From: Immundisolibacteraceae bacterium
GTDB lineage: Bacteria > Pseudomonadota > Gammaproteobacteria > Immundisolibacterales > Immundisolibacteraceae
Assembly: GCA_016763355.1 (NCBI GenBank)
Contig: JAESTY010000184.1
Coordinates: 1-14,972 of the forward strand
Reading direction: 5' to 3'
DNA: 14,972 bases
The translations under genes and the position numbers were made by a program. Positions 12,639 to 14,972 of this stretch are shown here, piece after piece. Positions within the stretch are counted from its first letter, which is position 1. The number at the start of each line of letters is the position of its first letter. The notes under the pieces are model-generated. The model was not told where the DNA came from and made no database searches. It saw only the letters and a program-made list of their open reading frames with translations.

Positions 12639-14972
12639 ATGTCACTGCCAAATGTTCGCGTTGCCAGCTTCAGGCTCATGCAGATATCGGCACTAGCCAT
12701 TCTACTATTTGGGTTGCTAATAACAGGCAACCAGGTCAGCGCTGAAGCAGCGGGTGCGAGTGATCAAAGCGATCTGCACCGGCTTGTGTTGACTGCAGAA
12801 GAGGCGCACTGGGTAGCTCGTCACCCGGTGATCCGTGTCGGCGTTGATCCCGAGTTTGCGCCTTTCGAATTTATTGATGATACGGGTCACTACCGTGGCC
12901 TGGCGGCAGATTATGTTGCTCTGCTAGAGCAGCGCCTGGGATTAACATTCGCGGTGGTCCCTGACCTGACCTGGGCTGAGGTGATGGTAGAAACCCGTGG
13001 CGGTAATATTGATCTGCTGCCGGGGGTTGGCAAAACCGAAGAGCGGCAGGGTTATCTGAGTTTTACCGAGCCCTATACCGACTTTGTCCGGTCAATTATT
13101 ACCCGATCAGAACAGGCCCACTCGGTTACCGGGTTGGACAGCCTGCAGGGTTTACGGGTGGGTGTGCAGGCCGATAGTTCCCACGCCGGATACCTGCGAG
13201 ATCATTCGACCATCACACCAATAACCTATGTCACGCTGCAGGCCGCGTTGATAGCGCTTTCAATTGGTGAAGTGGACGCTCTGGTGGGCAATATAAGCGC
13301 ATCCATCTACTGGATGAGGCGCTTAAACCTGATCAATCTACGGATTGCTGCTCAGGTATCTAGCGACATCCAGCACCTTCATTTTGCCAGTCGACAAGAT
13401 TGGCCTATGTTGAACACGCTGCTGCAGAAGGGACTCGATAGCATCTCAGTGGCAGAAAAAATGGCCATTAGCCGACGTTGGATTGATGTCGGCGAATTGT
13501 TGCCTAAACCTGCGCCGGTTAAGGTCAACTTAAGTGCGCAGCAGCTAGCCTGGTTGCAGGATCACCCGGTTATTAAAATTGGTATTGATAGCGCCTGGCC
13601 ACCGATTGAATTTGTCACCCATGACGATGAATTTCTGGGCATTTCTTCTGAGTATGTGAAGTATTTTAGCCAGGTATTAGGGGTTAAATTTGAACCCTTG
13701 CTGGGATTGAGTTGGGACCAGGTGATGGAATCAACTCGTAACGGCAAAATCGACTTGTTGCCCGCGGTGGCTAGAACTGAAGAACGAGAGAAATATCTTA
13801 ATTTCACCAGAAGTTATGTCAATTATCCGCTGGTGATTTTTACCCGTAATGGGGCTGACTATCTCAATGGCCTGGACGATTTACGTGGTAAGCAGGTGCT
13901 GGTTGAGACCAGCTATATGGTCCATGAACTGTTGCTTGAAAACCATCCGGAGTTAATCCTGGTTGAAGTTCCAGATACCGAAACGGCGCTACTGACCCTG
14001 ATCAAGGGTGGTGCTGACGCCTATGTAGGTAACCTGATGGTAGCCAGCTCAATCATTGGCAACCGCGGTTACACCGGTTTAAAAGTTGCTGCGCCAACGG
14101 ACTACTCATACGATCTCAGTATTGGTGTCCGCAAAGACTGGCCAGAAATGATTCCGATTCTGCAACGGGCACTGGATAGCATGACCCCGCAACAGAAAAC
14201 AGCGATTCAGCAAAAATGGGTGGCCATTCGCTACGATGTGGATGTCGATTATGGGCTCCTCAGGCAGGTGGTGTTGGTTGCGCTGCTGATATTGATGTTG
14301 GGGTGTTTGTGGCTGTTTCAGGTGCGTCGCCAGCGTGAACGATTAAGAATTAGTGATGAGCGTTTTCAATTTGCGATGGCCGCCTCGGATGGCATTTGGG
14401 ATTGGGATATCGCCAGCGGCGATGTCTATTACAGTCCCCGCTATTTCAGCATGCTCGGCTATGGTTCTGGTGAATTACGCCACCGTCACCGCACCTGGGA
14501 GGGACTTCTCCATGCTGACGATCGTAACGCTGCATTGGCGGTGGTAGAACAGGCGGTCGCAGAGAGTAAGAGTCAGTATGAACACCAGTTTCGTCTTAAA
14601 TGCAGGGACGGGTCCTACCGAAATATCCACTCCCGAGGGCATGTGGTTGATTCGGATAGCCATGGTAAAGCATTGCGGGTGGTTGGGATTCAGACAGATA
14701 TCACCGACCGGGTAGTGGCTGAGGAACATCTGCAAATTTATCAGCGATTTGCCGCAACATCGGGTCAGGGTTTTGCGATTGCAACTCTTGATGGCCAGGT
14801 TACCTACGTTAACGAAACCCTCTGGCAGCTAGTTGGGGAAAGCTCGGCCGAAACCATGTGTGAAGGTGATTATGGTCGGTTTTTTAGAGAGCCCCTGGTT
14901 GAATTGTTTCAGGGTGAGATAGGAAAAACCCTGGAGCAGAATCGTCAGTGGGTTGGGGAACTTGAAATGTTG
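12639..14972 (+). CDS. BvgS-like membrane sensor: two periplasmic solute-binding domains, TM, two PAS (C-terminus beyond window)
   Basis: Reading from ATG 12639 gives 778 codons without a stop to the right edge. Order of parts: a signal peptide (basic R7 and R12, hydrophobic core ALAILLFGLLITG, probable cleavage near QVSA, residue 35); a first SBP_bac_3 domain (about 62-285, starting HPVIRVGVDPEFAPFEF); a second (about 309-528, starting HPVIKIGIDSAWPPIEF); one transmembrane helix (about 544-563, VVLVALLILMLGCLWLF) followed by a basic RRQRE; a PAS domain (about 572-695, with GIWDWDIASG and ending TDITDR); and the start of a second PAS (from about 698). The signalling output, histidine kinase or diguanylate cyclase, is outside the window. 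An in-frame TAG lies just before ATG 12639. ATG 12678 is an alternative but would lose the basic signal-peptide region. It may sense an amino acid or an aromatic acid. Confidence 0.9.
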   Translation, partial: MSLPNVRVASFRLMQISALAILLFGLLITGNQVSAEAAGASDQSDLHRLVLTAEEAHWVARHPVIRVGVDPEFAPFEFIDDTGHYRGLAADYVALLEQRLGLTFAVVPDLTWAEVMVETRGGNIDLLPGVGKTEERQGYLSFTEPYTDFVRSIITRSEQAHSVTGLDSLQGLRVGVQADSSHAGYLRDHSTITPITYVTLQAALIALSIGEVDALVGNISASIYWMRRLNLINLRIAAQVSSDIQHLHFASRQDWPMLNTLLQKGLDSISVAEKMAISRRWIDVGELLPKPAPVKVNLSAQQLAWLQDHPVIKIGIDSAWPPIEFVTHDDEFLGISSEYVKYFSQVLGVKFEPLLGLSWDQVMESTRNGKIDLLPAVARTEEREKYLNFTRSYVNYPLVIFTRNGADYLNGLDDLRGKQVLVETSYMVHELLLENHPELILVEVPDTETALLTLIKGGADAYVGNLMVASSIIGNRGYTGLKVAAPTDYSYDLSIGVRKDWPEMIPILQRALDSMTPQQKTAIQQKWVAIRYDVDVDYGLLRQVVLVALLILMLGCLWLFQVRRQRERLRISDERFQFAMAASDGIWDWDIASGDVYYSPRYFSMLGYGSGELRHRHRTWEGLLHADDRNAALAVVEQAVAESKSQYEHQFRLKCRDGSYRNIHSRGHVVDSDSHGKALRVVGIQTDITDRVVAEEHLQIYQRFAATSGQGFAIATLDGQVTYVNETLWQLVGESSAETMCEGDYGRFFREPLVELFQGEIGKTLEQNRQWVGELEML

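Noticed and set aside
12505..12696. 63-residue open frame before and overlapping the sensor start
   Set aside because: No ribosome binding site, poly-Phe from the T-run, and it overlaps the sensor signal peptide in a different frame.
1..14972. CRISPR arrays, tRNA or rRNA genes, transposases, integrases, phage or toxin-antitoxin genes
   Set aside because: No spaced direct repeats, cloverleaf, rRNA-like stretch or matching protein was seen; the window looks like ordinary chromosomal catabolic DNA rather than a mobile island.

Overview
The window is about 15 kb of roughly 50% GC bacterial chromosome, densely packed with genes, most of them behind good AGGAG/GAGG ribosome binding sites. Gene content (a benzoate-type Rieske dioxygenase, SDRs, a DUF1329 protein, LysR and MarR regulators, a BvgS-like sensor) fits a heterotrophic gammaproteobacterium, possibly of the marine Cellvibrionales/Spongiibacteraceae kind. 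That taxonomic guess is inference. I see no rRNA, tRNA, CRISPR array, insertion sequence or integrase.

Layout. (1) 1-1570: a LysR regulator cut by the left edge (minus), a possible 54-residue membrane peptide gene (plus, 456-620), and a complete LysR regulator (minus, 665-1570). (2) 1571-2830: a LysR-type dyad GTTTGTT-N11-AACAAAC, then a DapA-superfamily lyase/aldolase gene closed by a perfect 15-bp hairpin. (3) 2919-5653: a tight three-gene operon of two paralogous alpha/beta hydrolases overlapping by 4 bp and an SDR dehydrogenase. (4) 5697-7737: a second SDR (minus) diverging from a MarR regulator plus an ABM-domain protein (plus). A perfect 16-bp palindrome lies at the MarR promoter and overlaps the predicted -35 of the SDR promoter. 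Bidirectional terminators flank this block. (5) 7756-10202: a secreted DUF1329 protein and a class II aldolase/adducin-family enzyme, both minus. (6) 10470-12421: large and small subunits of a benzoate/toluate-type ring-hydroxylating dioxygenase, divergent from the class II aldolase gene and separated from it by a region with a 10-bp tandem repeat. (7) 12639 to the right edge: a membrane sensor with two periplasmic SBP_bac_3 domains, one transmembrane helix and at least two PAS domains, truncated by the window.

The parts read as an aromatic (or cyclic/terpenoid) acid degradation locus. The dioxygenase would form a cis-diol carboxylate, and an SDR would rearomatise or decarboxylate it. The class II aldolase homologue may decarboxylate. 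The hydrolases may cleave a C-C or ester bond, and the DapA-like enzyme may release pyruvate. DUF1329 may act in envelope uptake. The window has no ring-cleavage dioxygenase and no dioxygenase reductase (BenC-like), so the route is incomplete here and the substrate is unknown. The combination resembles p-cumate (cmt) type logic but is assembled from different parts. This pathway reading is inference.
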